Shown here piece after piece: positions 16,511 to 27,821 of a DNA stretch of 64,000 nt. The notes below the pieces were generated by a model. It had not been told where the DNA came from. It saw only the letters and a program-made list of their open reading frames with translations, and made no database searches. Every line of letters starts with the position of its first letter. Position 1 is the stretch's first letter. The DNA lies in contig NZ_FMCR01000001.1 in assembly GCF_900091575.1 (NCBI RefSeq), forward strand, positions 558,001 through 622,000, in the 5' to 3' direction. The DNA comes from Micromonospora saelicesensis. Its GTDB lineage: Bacteria > Actinomycetota > Actinomycetes > Mycobacteriales > Micromonosporaceae. The position numbers and the translations under genes are program-made.

Positions 16511-17404
16511 TCAGCGCAGGGTTTCGGTGGCGACCGCGCGGACGGCGGCGGTCAGGGCGTTCAGCACGTCGGACTCCAGCCGCCAGTGCTGCCAGTACAG
16601 CGGGACGTCCAGGTGTCGACCCGGCGCGAGGTCGACACAGCGACCGCCGCCCAGGTCGGCCGCGGCGATCTGTTCCGGCACCAGGCCCCAGCCCAACCCG
16701 AGCCGGATCGCCGCACTGAAGGCCGGCACCGACGGCACGTAGTGCACCGGCGGGTCGAGCGGCCGGCCTGTCACCACCCGGATGAAGCGGTGTTGCACCC
16801 GGTCCTTCCGGTCGAAGACGATCAGCGGCGCGCCCGCCAGCGCGGACGCGGTGAGTCCCTCGCCGAAGTGGGACGCCGCGAATTCCGGCGTAGCGAGCGC
16901 GCGGTAGCGCATGGCTCCGAGCCCCAGCACCCGGCAGCCCTGCACGGCCTCCCGCTGGGCGGTGACGGCCGCCGTCACCGAACCGTCGCGGAGCAGCTCG
17001 GCGGTGTGGTCCTGATCGTCCTGCCGCAGGTCGAACGAGAGCCCGGCCCGCTGCGGCAACCGGGCCAGCGCGGCGGGGAACCAGGTGGCCAGCGAGTCCG
17101 CATTGACCACCACGGCGACCCGGGTCAGGCCACCGCCGGCCAGCGGGCCGCGAGCATCGGCCAGCGCCTCCCGTTCGAGCAGGGCGAGCTGGCCGGCCAG
17201 GCGTAGCAGCGGACGGCCCGCGTCGGTTGCCACGCAGGGTCGGGCACGGCGGACCAGCACCTGGCCGACGATCTCCTCCAACGCCTTGATCCGTTGGCTC
17301 ACCGCCGACGGCGTGACGTGCAGCAACCGGGCCGCCGCGTCGAAGCTGCCCTCCGCCACCACCGCCGCGAGCGTCCGCAGCTGCGCCGAGTCGAGACCAT
17401 CCAT
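16511..17404 (-). CDS. lysG: LysR-type regulator of lysine/arginine export (LysG/ArgP)
   Basis: The protein has 297 residues. An N-terminal winged helix (LRTLAAVVAEGSFDAAARLLHVTPSAVSQRIKALE) is followed by a LysR effector domain; the family is ArgP/LysG/IciA. In Corynebacterium, LysG activates lysE when basic amino acids accumulate. The divergent lysE, 70 bases away, makes the assignment firm. TAACTT lies 7-12 bases before the ATG and no Shine-Dalgarno sequence is seen, so translation is probably leaderless. Confidence 0.92.
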   Translation of the reverse strand: MDGLDSAQLRTLAAVVAEGSFDAAARLLHVTPSAVSQRIKALEEIVGQVLVRRARPCVATDAGRPLLRLAGQLALLEREALADARGPLAGGGLTRVAVVVNADSLATWFPAALARLPQRAGLSFDLRQDDQDHTAELLRDGSVTAAVTAQREAVQGCRVLGLGAMRYRALATPEFAASHFGEGLTASALAGAPLIVFDRKDRVQHRFIRVVTGRPLDPPVHYVPSVPAFSAAIRLGLGWGLVPEQIAAADLGGGRCVDLAPGRHLDVPLYWQHWRLESDVLNALTAAVRAVATETLR

Positions 17405-17474
17405 TAGCTGAGCTTAAGTTACGTCAGGATCTTTAGTTGGACTGGCGGCTGTCGGCAGCCCTAGCGTCAAGTCC
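17405..17474. promoter_or_regulatory. Divergent lysG-lysE control region
   Basis: Two back-to-back leaderless promoters fit here: TAACTT before lysG (minus strand) and TAGCGT 8-13 bases before the lysE GTG. CTTAAG (near 17412) and TTTAG mark T/A-rich half sites of the T-N11-A type used by LysR regulators, but I cannot fix the exact LysG box. Confidence 0.5.
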
Positions 17475-19671
<2,197 letters not shown>

Positions 19672-19687
19672 CCCCACCGCCCACCCT

Positions 19688-19750
19688 CGTTGATCATGAA
19701 GTTATTGCTTCCGGCATCGGCGTGTCATGGCAATAACTTCATGATCAACG
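19688..19750. repeat. Perfect 21-bp intergenic palindrome (dispersed set)
   Basis: The arms at 19688-19708 and 19730-19750 are exact complements (left arm begins CGTTGATCATGAAGTTATTG). They enclose a 21-nt loop. The element lies between guaB1 (+) and the TetR gene (-), so it could act as a bidirectional terminator. The GATCATG core recurs at 47346-47406. Confidence 0.9.
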
Positions 19751-19787
19751 GAGGAAGGGCGGGTTGGCGGGGGCGGGAGGGGCGGGG

Positions 19788-20348
19788 TTAGGTCGAGAGT
19801 CGGCGTAGCACGGCGCGGGCTGCCTCGCGGGGGTTGTCGCCCACGCGGTCGGGCAGTGCGCCGGCCAGCCAGAGGGTGGCGAAGCCGTGCGCGATCGACC
19901 AGGCCGCGAGCGAGTCCCGGTCGGTGTCGGCGGGCGCGCCGCCGCTGGACAGCGCCGCCACCCCGGAGCGGAGCGCGCCGCCGGCCCGGCCCCGCGCCGC
20001 GATCAGCTCGGCGTCGTCGGCCCGGTAGAGCTCCGGCCGGAACATCACCTCGAAGTACGCCCGGTGCGTGACGGCGAAGTCGACGTACGCGACGCCGGCC
20101 TCCAACAGGTCGTCATCCGCCTCGGCCAACGTCTGGGCCAGAAGGTCGAAGCCCTGCGCGGCGAGTGCGGTGAGCAGGCCCGCCTTGTCGCCGAAGTGGT
20201 GTGCGGGCGCGGCGTGCGAGACACCGGCCCGGCGGGCCAGGTCGCGCAGGCTCAGCGCGGCGGGTCCGACCTCGCCGACGGCCTCCAGTGCCGCGGCGAG
20301 CAGAGCACGGCGCAGGTCGCCGTGGTGGTAGGCGCGGGTGTCGGTCAT
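19788..20348 (-). CDS. TetR-family repressor
   Basis: The protein has 186 residues. The helix-turn-helix is SLRDLARRAGVSHAAPAHHFGDKAGLL (about 33-59), with the usual H-F before the DK. The C-terminal ligand domain is of the TetR_C type found with small membrane proteins. It is divergent from a DoxX-like gene, and two matching operators lie between them, so it probably represses both promoters. The ligand is unknown. Confidence 0.9.
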   Translation of the reverse strand: MTDTRAYHHGDLRRALLAAALEAVGEVGPAALSLRDLARRAGVSHAAPAHHFGDKAGLLTALAAQGFDLLAQTLAEADDDLLEAGVAYVDFAVTHRAYFEVMFRPELYRADDAELIAARGRAGGALRSGVAALSSGGAPADTDRDSLAAWSIAHGFATLWLAGALPDRVGDNPREAARAVLRRLST

Positions 20349-20359
20349 GAGCGAATCCT

Positions 20360-20378
20360 ATCTTGCCATTGACAAGAT
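20360..20378. promoter_or_regulatory. TetR operator, site 1
   Basis: ATCTTGCCATTGACAAGAT is a 19-bp palindrome broken at one pair (C/A). It is 12 bases before the tetR start and shares its sequence with site 2. Confidence 0.7.
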
Positions 20379-20394
20379 GCGCCAGTGACGCGCA

Positions 20395-20413
20395 ATCTTG
20401 TCACCGGCAAGTT
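20395..20413. promoter_or_regulatory. TetR operator, site 2
   Basis: ATCTTGTCACCGGCAAGTT is a second, less perfect copy. The two centres are 35 bp apart. It lies just upstream of the GAGGAGG ribosome binding site of the DoxX-like gene. Confidence 0.65.
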
Positions 20414-20431
20414 TCACAGAGGAGGATTCCG

Positions 20432-20878
20432 ATGGCACCCCTGATCGCCCTGATCGTCGGCACCGCGCTGGCCCGAATCGCCGGCCTGGCCGGCGTCTCC
20501 GCACTGGACGGCTGGCATCCCGCGTTGCGCGTCGGGCTGGCCGTGATGTTCACGCTCACCGCCGTCGCGCACTTCGTCGGCCAGCGCCGCGCCGACCTGA
20601 TCGCGATGGTCCCGCCCCGACTGCCCCGTCCGAACCTGCTGGTCACCGTGACCGGCGTACTGGAGCTGGTCGGCGCGGTCGGCCTCCTGGTGCCGGCGAC
20701 CGCCCGGGTCGCGGCGGCCGGGCTCGGCCTGCTCATGCTCGCCATGTTCCCGGCCAACGTCTCGGCCGCCCGGCGCAGACTGACCCTCGCCGGCCGCCCG
20801 GTCACCCCGCTCGCACAGCGAACCGCCCTACAGATCGTGTTCGTGGCCACCGCTGCGGCAATTTCGTTTGGCCCCTGA
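20432..20878 (+). CDS. DoxX-like small integral membrane protein
   Basis: The protein has 148 residues with four membrane segments. The pattern GLAVMFTLTAVAHFVGQRRADLIAMVPP followed by VTGVLELVGAVGLLVP is typical of DoxX-like proteins (often a quinone- or redox-linked membrane partner). The exact role is not known. GAGGAGG precedes ATG 20432. It is controlled by the divergent TetR gene, judging from the operators. Confidence 0.8.
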   Translation: MAPLIALIVGTALARIAGLAGVSALDGWHPALRVGLAVMFTLTAVAHFVGQRRADLIAMVPPRLPRPNLLVTVTGVLELVGAVGLLVPATARVAAAGLGLLMLAMFPANVSAARRRLTLAGRPVTPLAQRTALQIVFVATAAAISFGP

Positions 20879-20903
20879 CTATCAGGGGGCTAACCTACCG
20901 TTC

Positions 20904-21386
20904 GTGGAACTCGTGACCCTTCAGGACGTGCCGCTCGGCCGGCTGCTGGTGGTGGCCGGGCACCTGGTCGGGCAGCGGTGGAACCGCTACCTCGCCGAGG
21001 AGCACGGCCTCACCCAGGCCGGCATGATCACTCTGATGACGCTCGCCCGACACGGCGAGTTGCCGCACCGGGCGGTCGCCGAGAAGGGGTTCGTCCGGCC
21101 GGCGACCCTGACCGGCATCGTCGACACGCTTGAGCGCGACGGCCTGGTCGAGCGGCAGCGCGACGACAACGACCGACGCAGCATCCGACTCGCCATCACC
21201 CCCGCCGGGCGGGAACGGGTGGCCGCGCTCGGCGCGCTCATGCACTCCGGACGGCCCCTCACCTCGGTCGACGCCGACCCGGCGAAGGCCCAGGTGATCC
21301 GGGAGTTCCTGCTTGAGGTCATCGGCAGCGGAGACGACCCGCGGATGACCGGACGCCCTACCGAAACGAAGGACCCGGCGTGCTGA
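20904..21386 (+). CDS. MarR-family regulator of the downstream ABC exporter
   Basis: About 160 residues from GTG 20904. The winged helix spans about 25-110 (LTQAGMITLMTLARHG, KGFVRPATLTGIVDTLERDGLVERQRDDNDRRSIRLAITPAG). TAACCT lies 8-13 bases before the GTG with no Shine-Dalgarno sequence, so it is probably leaderless; a TTG at 20868 is a weaker choice. Its stop overlaps the next start by seven bases, so it leads a three-gene operon with two ABC half-transporters, a common layout in which the MarR protein senses the exported compound. Confidence 0.9.
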   Translation: MELVTLQDVPLGRLLVVAGHLVGQRWNRYLAEEHGLTQAGMITLMTLARHGELPHRAVAEKGFVRPATLTGIVDTLERDGLVERQRDDNDRRSIRLAITPAGRERVAALGALMHSGRPLTSVDADPAKAQVIREFLLEVIGSGDDPRMTGRPTETKDPAC

Positions 21387-23113
21387 TCCGACTCCTGCGC
21401 GGCCAACTGCGCACCTATCAGAGACCGTTGCTGGCGGTCGTGCTGCTCCAGTTCGTGGGCACCATGGCCTCGCTCTACCTGCCCAGCCTCAACGCGGACA
21501 TCATCGACCAGGGTGTGGCCCGGGGCGACACCGACTACATCGTGCGCACCGGCGGCTGGATGCTGCTGGTCAGCCTCATCCAGATCGTCTGCTCGATCGC
21601 GGCGGTCTACCTGGGCGCCCGGGTCGCGATGGGCTTCGGCCGCGACGTACGCGCCGAACTGTTCGGGCACGTCAACCGCTTCTCCGCCCGCGAGGTGGCC
21701 CGGTTCGGGGCACCGTCGCTGATCACCCGCAACACCAACGACGTCCAGCAGGTGCAGATGCTCGTGCTGATGAGCTGCACGATGCTCGTCGCCGCACCGA
21801 TCATGAGCGTCGGCGGCGTGTTCATGGCGTTGCGTGAGGACGTCGGGCTCTCCTGGCTGATGCTGGTCAGCGTGCCGGTGCTGGCCATCGCCCTCGGCGC
21901 GATCATCCGTCGGATGGTGCCGGGCTTCCGGCTGATGCAGACCCGCATCGACACGGTCAACCGGGTGCTGCGGGAGCAGATCACCGGCATCCGGGTGGTC
22001 CGTGCGTTCGTCCGAGAGCCGTACGAGACGGACCGCTTCGCCGTCGCGAACGCCGACCTGACCGCGACCGCGCTGCGTACCGGTCGGTTGCTGGCGTTGA
22101 TCTTCCCGGTGGTCATGCTGGTGCTGAACGTCTCCAGCGTCGCGGTGCTCTGGTTCGGCGCGCAGCGGGTGGACGCCGGCGCGATCCAGGTCGGCGCGCT
22201 CACCGCGTTCCTGCAGTACCTGATGCAGATCCTGATGGCGGTCATGATGGCCACCTTCATGCTGATGATGGTGCCGAGGGCGGCGGTCTGCGCCGAGCGG
22301 ATCGTCGAGGTGCTGGACACCGACTCCTCGGTGGTCCCGGCCGCCGCGCCGGTCACCGAACTGCCCACCCGAGCCGAGTTGGAGCTGCGCCGGGTGCGCT
22401 TCCAGTACCCGGGCGCTGTGGAGCCGGTGCTGCGCGACATCTCCTTCCGGGCGACCCCGGGCACCACCACAGCGATCATCGGCAGCACCGGCGCGGGCAA
22501 GACGACGCTGCTGTCGCTGATTCCCCGCCTGGTCGACGTCACCGACGGCGCGGTGCTGGTCGACGGGGTGGACGTGCGGGAGTTGGCGCCGGACGAGCTG
22601 TGGCGACGCATCGGCCTGGTGCCGCAGCGGCCGTACCTGTTCACCGGGACGGTCGCCAGCAACCTGCGCTACGGCAACCCGGACGCCACCGACGAGGAGC
22701 TGTGGACGGCGCTGGAGATCGCCCAGGCCCGGGACTTCGTGGCCCAGATGCCCGGCGGGCTGGACGCCCCGATCGCGCAGGGCGGCACCACAGTCTCCGG
22801 TGGGCAGCGGCAGCGCCTGGCCATCGCCCGAGCCCTGGTCCGGCAACCGGAGATCTACCTCTTCGACGACTCGTTCTCCGCGCTCGACCTGGGCACCGAC
22901 GCGCGGCTGCGAGCGGCCCTGCGGCCGGTAACCGCGCAGGCGGCGGTGGTGATCGTGGCCCAGCGGGTCTCCACGATCATCGACGCCGATCAGATCATCG
23001 TCCTGGAAAACGGAGGGGTCGTCGGAGTGGGACGACATGCGGAGTTGTTGGACACCTGCCCGACGTACGCCGAGATCGTGGCCTCGCAGCAGACCACGGA
23101 GGTGGCGGCATGA
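21380..23113 (+). CDS. Heterodimeric ABC multidrug exporter, subunit 1 (membrane domain fused to ATPase)
   Basis: The protein has 577 residues. Six membrane helices (1 to about 315) precede the nucleotide-binding domain with Walker [10 protein letters not shown], signature VSGGQRQR and Walker [13 protein letters not shown]. The residue after Walker B is Asp rather than the catalytic Glu (LFDDS), so its ATP site may be degenerate, as in many heterodimeric exporters. It overlaps the next subunit by four bases (ATGA). GTG start 21380. Confidence 0.92.
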   Translation: MLIRLLRGQLRTYQRPLLAVVLLQFVGTMASLYLPSLNADIIDQGVARGDTDYIVRTGGWMLLVSLIQIVCSIAAVYLGARVAMGFGRDVRAELFGHVNRFSAREVARFGAPSLITRNTNDVQQVQMLVLMSCTMLVAAPIMSVGGVFMALREDVGLSWLMLVSVPVLAIALGAIIRRMVPGFRLMQTRIDTVNRVLREQITGIRVVRAFVREPYETDRFAVANADLTATALRTGRLLALIFPVVMLVLNVSSVAVLWFGAQRVDAGAIQVGALTAFLQYLMQILMAVMMATFMLMMVPRAAVCAERIVEVLDTDSSVVPAAAPVTELPTRAELELRRVRFQYPGAVEPVLRDISFRATPGTTTAIIGSTGAGKTTLLSLIPRLVDVTDGAVLVDGVDVRELAPDELWRRIGLVPQRPYLFTGTVASNLRYGNPDATDEELWTALEIAQARDFVAQMPGGLDAPIAQGGTTVSGGQRQRLAIARALVRQPEIYLFDDSFSALDLGTDARLRAALRPVTAQAAVVIVAQRVSTIIDADQIIVLENGGVVGVGRHAELLDTCPTYAEIVASQQTTEVAA

Positions 23114-25239
23114 GCGAGCGTGACGAGCCGCGCACCGCGGCCGTACCCAGTCAGAAGCCGGCCGGCGACGGACGGACGCCCGACGAGACCGCGCAGCAAC
23201 CCGGCGGGGAATCCACGCCGGAGGCCGGCAGTGGATCCGCGCCGGAGACCGGCAGTGGCGCGCCGACGCCGAAGCGGCTTCCGCCCGGCCGTCAGGGCGG
23301 CGGCCCGGGATGGATGAGCGCCGGGATGCCCGCCGAGAAGTCGATGAACTTCGGACCGTCGGCCCGACGCCTGCTCGGCCGGCTGCGCTCGCACCGACTG
23401 CACCTGGCCGCGATCATCACGTTGGCTGTGGTGAGCGTCGGGTTCAGCGTGGCCGGGCCGAAGATCCTCGGGCACGCCACCGACCTGATCTTCACTGGGG
23501 TGATCGGTCGGCAACTGCCCGCCGGCACCACCGCCGAGCAGGCCGTCGCGGCGGCCCGGGCCAGCGGCAACGACAGCTTCGCCGACATGCTGGCCCGGAT
23601 GGACGTGGTGCCCGGGGTGGGCATCGACTTCAGCGCCCTGAGTCGGGTGCTGCTGCTGGCGCTGGGGCTCTACCTCGCGGCGAGCCTGCTGTCCTGGTGG
23701 CAGGGTTGGCTGCTCAACGGGGTGGTCCAGCGCACCGTGCTGCGGTTGCGCGCCGAGGTGGAGGAGAAGCTCAACCGGCTGCCGCTGCCCTACTTCGACC
23801 GGCAGCCGCGCGGTGAGTTGCTCAGCCGGGTCACCAACGACATCGACAACATCTCCACCAGCCTCCAGCAGACCCTCAGCCAGCTGCTCACCTCGCTGCT
23901 GACAGTCGTCGGCGTGCTGGCCGTGATGTTCTGGATCTCGCCGGTGCTGGCCCTGGTGGCCCTGGTCGCGGTGCCGTTGTCGGTGTTGGTCACCCAGCGC
24001 ATCGCCAAGCGCTCGCAGAAGCAGTTCATCGCCCAGTGGACGCACACCGGCGAGTTGAACGGCCAGATCGAGGAGGCGTACACCGGTCATGAGCTGGTGA
24101 AGGTCTTCGGCCGTCAGCGTGAGGTCGAGGCCGCGTTCCACGCGAAGAACGAGGAGCTGTTCCGGGCCAGCTTCGGGGCACAGTTCATCTCCGGGATCAT
24201 CATGCCGTCGATGATGTTCATCGGAAACCTGAGCTACGTGGCGATCGCCGTGGTCGGCGGGCTGCGGGTCGCCTCCGGCACGATGAGCCTCGGTGACGTG
24301 CAGGCGTTCATCCAGTACTCCCGCCAGTTCACCCAGCCGCTCACCCAACTCGCCTCGATGGCCAACCTGCTCCAGTCCGGGGTGGCCTCGGCCGAGCGGG
24401 TCTTCGCGGTGCTCGACGCGGACGAGCAGACCCCCGACCCGGTCGCGCCGGCCCGGGTCACCGACCCGCACGGTCGGGTCGAGTTCGAGCACGTCTCGTT
24501 CCGCTACGAGCCGGACAAGCCCCTGATCGACGACCTGTCGCTGGTCGCCGAGCCCGGGCACACGGTGGCCATCGTCGGCCCGACCGGCGCCGGCAAGACC
24601 ACGCTGGTCAACCTGGTGATGCGGTTCTACGAGCTGGACGCCGGCCGGATCACGCTCGACGGGGTGGACATCACCACGATGCGCCGCGACGACCTGCGCG
24701 GCCGTATCGGCATGGTGCTCCAGGACACCTGGCTGTTCGGCGGCACCATCCGGGACAACATCGCCTACGGGCGGCCGGACGCGACCGAGGAGGAGATTCT
24801 CGCCGCCGCCCGGGCCACCTTCGTGGACCGGTTCGTACGCAGCCTGCCCGACGGCTACGACACCGTCATCGACGAGGAGGGCAGCAACGTCAGCGCCGGC
24901 GAGAAGCAGCTCATCACCATCGCGCGGGCCTTCCTCGCCGAGCCGTCACTGCTGATCCTCGACGAGGCCACCAGCTCGGTGGACACCCGCACCGAGGTGC
25001 TGCTGCAACGGGCGATGGCCGCGCTGCGCTCGGACCGGACCAGCTTCGTGATCGCGCACCGGCTCTCCACCATCCGCGACGCCGACCTGATCCTGATGAT
25101 GGAGGACGGTCGGATCGTCGAGCAGGGCACCCACGAGCAGTTGCTCGCCGCCCAGGGCGCGTACCACCGGCTCTACCGCTCACAGTTCACCGGCGCGGTG
25201 GTCGACGAGGAACCGGCCGCCCAACCGGCGTCGGTCTGA
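23110..25239 (+). CDS. Heterodimeric ABC multidrug exporter, subunit 2, with long disordered N-terminus
   Basis: The protein has 709 residues. Residues 1 to about 75 are a hydrophilic extension rich in Pro, Gly, Ser and Glu ([20 protein letters not shown]), absent from subunit 1. Six membrane helices follow, then an ATPase with Walker [10 protein letters not shown], signature VSAGEKQL and canonical Walker [11 protein letters not shown]. The Glu after Walker B makes this the site likely to hydrolyse ATP. It converges with the ThrRS-like gene. Confidence 0.92.
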   Translation: MSERDEPRTAAVPSQKPAGDGRTPDETAQQPGGESTPEAGSGSAPETGSGAPTPKRLPPGRQGGGPGWMSAGMPAEKSMNFGPSARRLLGRLRSHRLHLAAIITLAVVSVGFSVAGPKILGHATDLIFTGVIGRQLPAGTTAEQAVAAARASGNDSFADMLARMDVVPGVGIDFSALSRVLLLALGLYLAASLLSWWQGWLLNGVVQRTVLRLRAEVEEKLNRLPLPYFDRQPRGELLSRVTNDIDNISTSLQQTLSQLLTSLLTVVGVLAVMFWISPVLALVALVAVPLSVLVTQRIAKRSQKQFIAQWTHTGELNGQIEEAYTGHELVKVFGRQREVEAAFHAKNEELFRASFGAQFISGIIMPSMMFIGNLSYVAIAVVGGLRVASGTMSLGDVQAFIQYSRQFTQPLTQLASMANLLQSGVASAERVFAVLDADEQTPDPVAPARVTDPHGRVEFEHVSFRYEPDKPLIDDLSLVAEPGHTVAIVGPTGAGKTTLVNLVMRFYELDAGRITLDGVDITTMRRDDLRGRIGMVLQDTWLFGGTIRDNIAYGRPDATEEEILAAARATFVDRFVRSLPDGYDTVIDEEGSNVSAGEKQLITIARAFLAEPSLLILDEATSSVDTRTEVLLQRAMAALRSDRTSFVIAHRLSTIRDADLILMMEDGRIVEQGTHEQLLAAQGAYHRLYRSQFTGAVVDEEPAAQPASV

Positions 25240-25278
25240 GGTCGGGCGGCCGTGCGCGCGAGACGATCGGTGGGCGTG

Positions 25279-26496
25279 TCAGTCCGACGGCAGCAGGTCG
25301 GTCGCGCGGGTGGCGACCTGCCCGCCGATCAGGGCGAGAGCCGCGTCGGCGGGCATCGGGGCCAGGGCGCGGCCGCCGCGCAGGCGCAGCGCGAGGTGCC
25401 CGTCGGCCACCTCCCGGGCACCCAGCACCCCGAGGTACGGGACGCGGCGGCGGGCCGCGTCCCGGACCCGGGCGCCCAGCGACCCGGCGGCGTCGACCTC
25501 GACCCGCAGGCCGGCATCGCCCGCCCGTCGAGCCAGGTCGGCCGCCGCGTCGACCTGACCGTCGTCGACCGGCAGCAGCACCAACTGGACGGGCGCGTAC
25601 CAGGCCGGGAAGGCCCCCTCGTGCACCTCGATGAGGTACGCGAACAGCCGCTCCATGCTGCCGACCAGGCTGCGGTGCACCATGACCGGCCGACGCCGGC
25701 TGCCGTCCGAGTCGGTGTACGACAGGTCGAACCGTTCCGGCTTGTCGAAGTCCAGTTGGATGGTGGAGATGGTCGACTCCCGCCCAGCCGCGTCGACGAT
25801 CTGAATGTCGATCTTCGGACCGTAGAAGGCAGCCTCCCCCGGCGCCTCGACGTACTCCACCCCGGCCAGCGCCTCCCGGAGCAACTCCTCGGCGTGGGCC
25901 CACTGGGCGTCGTCGCCGACGTACTTCTCGCCCGGCCCCCGCAGCGACAGCCGGAACCCGGCCGGCCGGACACCGAGCGCGGCGTGCGCGGCACGGATCA
26001 GCCCGAGGATCTCGACGACCTCCGCGCCGACCTGCTCGGGGGCGCAGAAGGTGTGCGCGTCGTTGAGCGAGATGGCGCGTACCCGGGACAACCCGCCGAG
26101 CACACCGGAGCGCTCCGAGCGGTACATCCCGCCCAGCTCGGCGATGCGCAACGGCAACTCCCGGTAGGAACGGCCCCGCGCCCGGAAGACCAACGCGTGG
26201 TGCGGGCAGAGCGCCGGCCGCAGCACGAACTCGTCGTCGGCGCTCAGCCGCATCGGCGGAAACATGTCGTCGGCGAAGTAGCCGAGATGGCCGGAGAGTT
26301 CGAAGAGTTCCCGCTTGCCCAGCGGCGGCGAGTAGACGTGCTGGTGACCGGAGCGGCGCTCCAACTCCCGGACGTACTCCTCGACGGCGTGCCGGGCTGC
26401 GGCACCGGCCGGCAGCCAGATCGGCAGGCCGGCACCGGCCAGCGGATCGGAGACGAAGAGGTCCAGCTCGCGGCCGAGCCTACGGTGGTCGATCAT
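25279..26496 (-). CDS. Truncated threonyl-tRNA synthetase paralogue (catalytic and anticodon domains only)
   Basis: The protein has 405 residues, against about 640-690 for housekeeping ThrRS. The TGS and N2 editing domains are absent. The class II core is intact: DHRRLGRELDLF at the start, the zinc ligands Cys (RPALCPHH) and two His (NDAHTFC, VMVHRS), motif 2 RSERSGVLGGLSRVRAI, and the motif 3 region GSMERL. The anticodon-binding domain follows (APVQLVLLPV to the end). ATG 26496 has AGGAG six bases upstream, better than the ATG 42 codons earlier. It may be an antibiotic-resistant or stress-specific ThrRS; it could charge non-tRNA substrates. The function is open. Confidence 0.85.
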   Translation of the reverse strand: MIDHRRLGRELDLFVSDPLAGAGLPIWLPAGAAARHAVEEYVRELERRSGHQHVYSPPLGKRELFELSGHLGYFADDMFPPMRLSADDEFVLRPALCPHHALVFRARGRSYRELPLRIAELGGMYRSERSGVLGGLSRVRAISLNDAHTFCAPEQVGAEVVEILGLIRAAHAALGVRPAGFRLSLRGPGEKYVGDDAQWAHAEELLREALAGVEYVEAPGEAAFYGPKIDIQIVDAAGRESTISTIQLDFDKPERFDLSYTDSDGSRRRPVMVHRSLVGSMERLFAYLIEVHEGAFPAWYAPVQLVLLPVDDGQVDAAADLARRAGDAGLRVEVDAAGSLGARVRDAARRRVPYLGVLGAREVADGHLALRLRGGRALAPMPADAALALIGGQVATRATDLLPSD

Positions 26497-27004
26497 GTCG
26501 GGCTCCTGGATCGGGTACGACCCGGAGGCGACCTGAGCTCCGAACGGCGCGCTGCCCTCGGGGGCGGATCGCCCCGGGGCCTGGTCGACGGTGGTTACGT
26601 CAGAGCGGCGCGCCGGGGGCACCCGGCGTCGTGGTCATCACTACCGCGCTGCGCATACGGCGACCGTACCCGCGCGACGTTCGGGGATGCACCCGGATTT
26701 GTGGCGGAGGGGTGGGCCGCCGGCGCGGGACCCGCCGGCGGCCCTGGCGGCCGAATCGTCAGGAACGGGGGACCCGACGGGCGTGGCCGCGCCGACAACG
26801 GTACGCCGACGAGCGCCGTTCTGCCGCCCGCCTCAAACGGGTGCAAGAGCCTCCGAACCCGTCACCCGGCAGCGATCGGCCTCGTTGTAGCTGGGTGGCC
26901 CAGTCGTGTCGACGGTCACGACGGGCCGGGGCCGTCCACCGTGACGCCGGACACGACGTCAGGCTCAAGACACCCAATCGGCCGCATCCGGCGAGGTGGC
27001 AGGC
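26497..27004. other. 508-bp intergenic region between divergent genes
   Basis: It holds the promoters of the ThrRS-like gene (-) and the DedA-like gene (+). I find no convincing gene; reading frames here have no homologous pattern. The one clear structure is the 12-bp hairpin at 26714-26744. I looked for T-box features in the minus-strand leader and did not find the conserved antiterminator sequence. Confidence 0.6.
26714..26744. other. Perfect 12-bp G+C hairpin upstream of the ThrRS-like gene
   Basis: GGGCCGCCGGCG and its exact complement flank a 7-nt loop. It is 218-248 bases before the ThrRS-like start on the minus strand. It could be an attenuator in that leader or a structural DNA element. 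Confidence 0.55.
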
Positions 27005-27634
27005 GTGCCCGAACTTCTGACTGACGTCGCGTCGCCGACGTGGGCGTACCTGGTGCTGCTCGCGCTGCTGATCGCGGACGCCTTCGTGCCGGTGATTCCC
27101 ACCCAGATCGTCATGATCACCAGTGGTGCGCTCACCGTCTACGGCGGGCTCAGCCTGCCGGTCACCATCGCCGTCGGCGCGCTCGGCGTATTCGCCGGCG
27201 ACCTGGCCTGCTACCTGCTCGGGCGCAGCGCACCGGACCGGCGGCCACCCCGGCACGCCGAGCTGAGCCGCGCCCGCCGGGTGGCCAGCCGGGTCACCCA
27301 GGGGCTGCGACAACCCGGGCCGCTGGTCATCCTGCTCTGCCGGTTCGTGCCCGGCGGCCGGATGGCGGCCTGCTTCTCGGCCGGGCGCAGCCGCTACCCG
27401 TACCGCCTGTTCGTGCTCTACGAGGCCGTCGCCGCGCTGGGCTGGGCCACCTACGGCGCGCTGGTCGGGCACCTGGGCGGCACCGCTCTGACCGAGTCGG
27501 CCTGGCGGCTGGCCATCATCGCCACCGCCGCGGCGGCCGGCTTCGCCGCGGCCGGGTGGGCGATGACAGTGGTCAGCGCCCGCCACGCCCGCGCCGCCGC
27601 CGCTGTCACCGCCGTCGACGTCCCCATCGACTGA
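27005..27634 (+). CDS. DedA/SNARE-associated-family membrane protein
   Basis: About 209 residues from GTG 27005 (GAGGTGG upstream); GTG 26996 would add three residues. The DedA pattern is visible: a re-entrant helix region ADAFVPVIPTQIVMITSGAL, GDLACYLLGR, and the conserved arginine block LVILLCRFVPGGRMAACFSAG. Four to five membrane helices. DedA-family proteins are thought to act as lipid (undecaprenyl-phosphate or phospholipid) flippases and affect membrane homeostasis; the role here is inferred from family. Confidence 0.85.
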   Translation: MPELLTDVASPTWAYLVLLALLIADAFVPVIPTQIVMITSGALTVYGGLSLPVTIAVGALGVFAGDLACYLLGRSAPDRRPPRHAELSRARRVASRVTQGLRQPGPLVILLCRFVPGGRMAACFSAGRSRYPYRLFVLYEAVAALGWATYGALVGHLGGTALTESAWRLAIIATAAAAGFAAAGWAMTVVSARHARAAAAVTAVDVPID

Positions 27635-27651
27635 GTGCCGCGCCCCAGCCT

Positions 27652-27727
27652 CCGCGATCTTGCACTTACCGTCCCGGCAAAATGGGGCATGCCGCACATA
27701 CGAACGACCGAAAATGCAAGATCGCGG
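27652..27727. repeat. Intergenic palindrome with AAGATC core (dispersed set)
   Basis: CCGCGATCTTGCA (27652-27664) and its exact complement (27715-27727) form the base; two more T-A pairs follow a mismatch, and an inner CGGCA/TGCCG helix lies near the middle. The element starts 18 bases after the DedA-like stop. Confidence 0.88.
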
Positions 27728-27821
27728 CGGGTTGCCGGAAGGCCTCTAGGGGTGGTCCCGGGGGTCGATTTCGGTGGCTGTCCCGGATTCGGCTGGGGTG
27801 TCTGCGGCGACAGGCTGAGGC

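Noticed and set aside
19887-20372. Plus-strand frame opposite the TetR gene
   Set aside because: The minus-strand TetR helix-turn-helix is clear, and the plus frame has no known motif.
26497-26760. Possible T-box riboswitch upstream of the ThrRS-like gene
   Set aside because: I could not find the conserved T-box antiterminator sequence or a clear specifier loop on the minus strand, so I did not call it.
26497-27004. tRNA gene in the 508-bp intergenic region
   Set aside because: No TpsiC (GGTTCGAATCC-like) box or cloverleaf could be placed on either strand.
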